This document shows, in pieces, positions 33,153-34,040 of a stretch of DNA of 34,040 nt. The stretch covers positions 1 to 34,040 of the forward strand of contig QLUR01000029.1 of assembly GCA_018725565.1 (NCBI GenBank), read 5' to 3'. The stretch is from Bacillota bacterium (GTDB lineage: Bacteria; Bacillota; Dethiobacteria; Dethiobacterales; Dethiobacteraceae). Numbering within the stretch: the first letter of the stretch is position 1; each line of letters opens with the position of its first letter. The position numbers were made by a program, and so were the translations under genes. The notes beneath the pieces are model-generated. The model was not told the origin of the DNA and searched no databases. It saw only the letters and a list, made by a program, of their open reading frames with translations.

Positions 33153-33161
33153 TGGTATAAT
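33153..33161 (+). promoter_or_regulatory. Extended -10 promoter upstream of coaE
   Basis: TGG-TATAAT carries a perfect -10 with the TGn extension, about 54 bases before the coaE start. No -35 box is visible; instead a GC-rich hairpin (GCGCC-GGC-GGCGC, 33135-33147) lies there. Confidence 0.55.
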
Positions 33162-33214
33162 ATACTTGCTTGTGTCCGCCCGGCCTGTTTGGCGGCGGGC
33201 AGAAGGAGGGGCGC

Positions 33215-33826
33215 GTGCTGATTTTGGGGTTGACCGGTGGGATTGCCACCGGCAAATCAACGGTGGCAAAGATGCTTGTGGAGTTAGGAGCCGCTCATGT
33301 GGATGCCGACGGCTTGGCCCGCGAAGTAGTCGCTGTGGGCGAGCCGGCCTGGCAGGCGATCGTGGAACGTTTCGGCAGTGAAATCCAGCTGCAGGACGGC
33401 AGCCTGGACCGGAAAGCGCTGGCCAGTCTGGTTTTCCGGGACATTCAGGCGCGGCATCTCTTGAACACGATTACCCACCCGCCGATTATCGCCCTGGCGC
33501 GCGAGCGGCTGGCGGCGGCGCGTGCCGGCGGCGCCCTGGTGTGTGTGCTGGAGGCGCCGCTGCTGTATGAAACGGGCTTGGACCGCGTGGTGGACCGGGT
33601 AGTGGTGGTGGCCGTGTCGGAGGCCGCACAACTGTCCAGGTTGCAGGCGCGCGAGCGGCTGACGGAGGCGGAGGCACTGCTGCGCATCCGTGCGCAACTG
33701 CCGCTGCAGGAGAAAGTCAGGCGCTCCGACTACTGCATTGATAACGACGGACCGCTGCCGGCCACCAGAAGGCAAGTACAGGACCTGTGGACTAAACTGA
33801 CCGGGGAGGCTGCCTGTTGCTCATAG
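33215..33826 (+). CDS. coaE: Dephospho-CoA kinase
   Basis: This 203-residue P-loop kinase phosphorylates the 3' hydroxyl of dephospho-CoA in the last step of CoA synthesis. The opening strand and P-loop read ILGLTGGIATGKSTVAKML. It also has VDADGLAREVVAVGEPAW, ITHPPIIALARERL, and VLEAPLLYETGLDRVVDRVVVV, where the CoaE-specific Glu/Ala-Pro-Leu-Leu-(F/Y)E motif is clear. The start is GTG 33215 with AAGGAGG upstream; the frame is open 15 codons further but without a site. The 3' end overlaps the next gene by 10 bases. Confidence 0.94.
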   Translation: MLILGLTGGIATGKSTVAKMLVELGAAHVDADGLAREVVAVGEPAWQAIVERFGSEIQLQDGSLDRKALASLVFRDIQARHLLNTITHPPIIALARERLAAARAGGALVCVLEAPLLYETGLDRVVDRVVVVAVSEAAQLSRLQARERLTEAEALLRIRAQLPLQEKVRRSDYCIDNDGPLPATRRQVQDLWTKLTGEAACCS

Positions 33827-33966
33827 TCCTGAAAAAGTTGCTGCCGGTCGTCGTCTTGCTGGTTTTGACCATGATCCTTTTGTTGCGGACGCCATACTTT
33901 GCCAGGTTGTACTACCCCTTACCTTATCGTGAGATTATCGAAACCAATGCCGCTGCTTTCGGCTGA
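33817..33966 (+). pseudogene. Lytic transglycosylase N-terminal fragment, interrupted
   Basis: This 49-codon frame starts at TTG 33817 (GGGGAGG 7 bases upstream). It encodes a membrane helix (VVVLLVLTMILLL) and then YYPLPYREIIETNAAAFG, the segment that in Firmicute Slt-type lytic transglycosylases sits just before the catalytic domain. In those proteins a stretch beginning with Asp-Pro and a catalytic Glu would follow. Here the reading ends at TGA (33964-33966), exactly where a 22-bp repeat region begins. The order coaE then slt-like gene, with overlap, is a known arrangement in clostridia. The gene is probably cut by an insertion. Confidence 0.7.
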
Positions 33967-34040
33967 GTATTCCTGCGGCATCCGGCCAGCAATCCTGTGA
34001 CATCCGGCCAGAGTTCTTGTCACATCCGGCCACAGTTCTT
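33964..34040. repeat. 22-bp tandem repeats, probable transposon end
   Basis: Two full units, 33979-34000 and 34001-34022, and a third cut by the window end (34023-34040) share the core CATCCGGCCA followed by a variable AG/CA-x-TTCTTGT-like part. A partial, degenerate unit precedes them (33964-33978). Multiple short repeats of about 20-22 bp near an end that starts with TG are known for Tn7-like and IS21-like elements, where they bind the transposase. The transposase would lie beyond the window, so the element type is unproven. Confidence 0.6.

Noticed and set aside
33964-34040. Possible CRISPR array
   Set aside because: The repeats are directly adjacent 22-bp units with no unique spacers, and no cas genes are visible.

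Overview
The window looks like chromosome of an anaerobic, low-oxygen-lifestyle Firmicute, most likely a clostridial member of the Peptococcaceae/Desulfotomaculum type. This is inferred from strong AGGAGG-type ribosome binding sites, frequent GTG/TTG starts, ferredoxin-linked oxidoreductases, a Na+-pumping decarboxylase, a copper-amine-oxidase-type stalk domain on a secreted protein, and a Bacillus-style fadN-fadA-fadE operon. No species is claimed. Nearly every gene concerns uptake, CoA activation and beta-oxidation-type breakdown of carboxylic acids.

Region 1 (1-9771): a minus-strand operon (acyl-CoA dehydrogenase, 39-residue decarboxylase gamma subunit, decarboxylase beta subunit, and the start of a thiolase) faces a plus-strand operon (607-residue acyl-CoA dehydrogenase, FrhB-type iron-sulfur flavoprotein, IorA-like and IorB-like oxidoreductase subunits, nitronate-monooxygenase-like flavoprotein). 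The 455-base gap between them carries two back-to-back sigma-54 promoters.

Region 2 (9850-18519): a sigma-54 enhancer-binding protein with a PAS sensor lies beside a minus-strand operon (4-hydroxybutyryl-CoA dehydratase-like protein, 3-hydroxybutyryl-CoA dehydrogenase, DUF362 protein). That operon is divergent from a plus-strand operon (crotonase, canonical-looking 4-hydroxybutyryl-CoA dehydratase, gamma-carbonic-anhydrase-like protein). This divergent gap also has two sigma-54 promoters. All four promoters carry the GG-N10-GC core, and the regulator is the obvious candidate activator.

Region 3 (18670-25681): a Liv-type ABC importer (binding protein, two permeases, two ATPases) with an acyl-CoA ligase inserted between permease and ATPase genes, closed by a strong bidirectional terminator. 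Region 4 (25704-33105): a MarR regulator divergent from a hotdog thioesterase and a nitroreductase, followed by the fadN/fadA/fadE-like operon behind a sigma-A promoter. Region 5 (33153-34040): coaE, then a lytic-transglycosylase gene cut off after 48-49 codons where 22-bp tandem repeats begin, probably a transposon end.

Taken together, the genes can be read as a route from an imported acid to an acyl-CoA, then by 4-hydroxybutyryl-CoA dehydratase and/or acyl-CoA dehydrogenase plus Na+-pumping decarboxylase to crotonyl-CoA, and by crotonase, 3-hydroxybutyryl-CoA dehydrogenase and thiolase to acetyl-CoA. The most interesting points are the four-promoter sigma-54 regulon, the second dehydratase paralogue with altered active-site positions, and the acyl-CoA dehydrogenase/FrhB/IorAB module.
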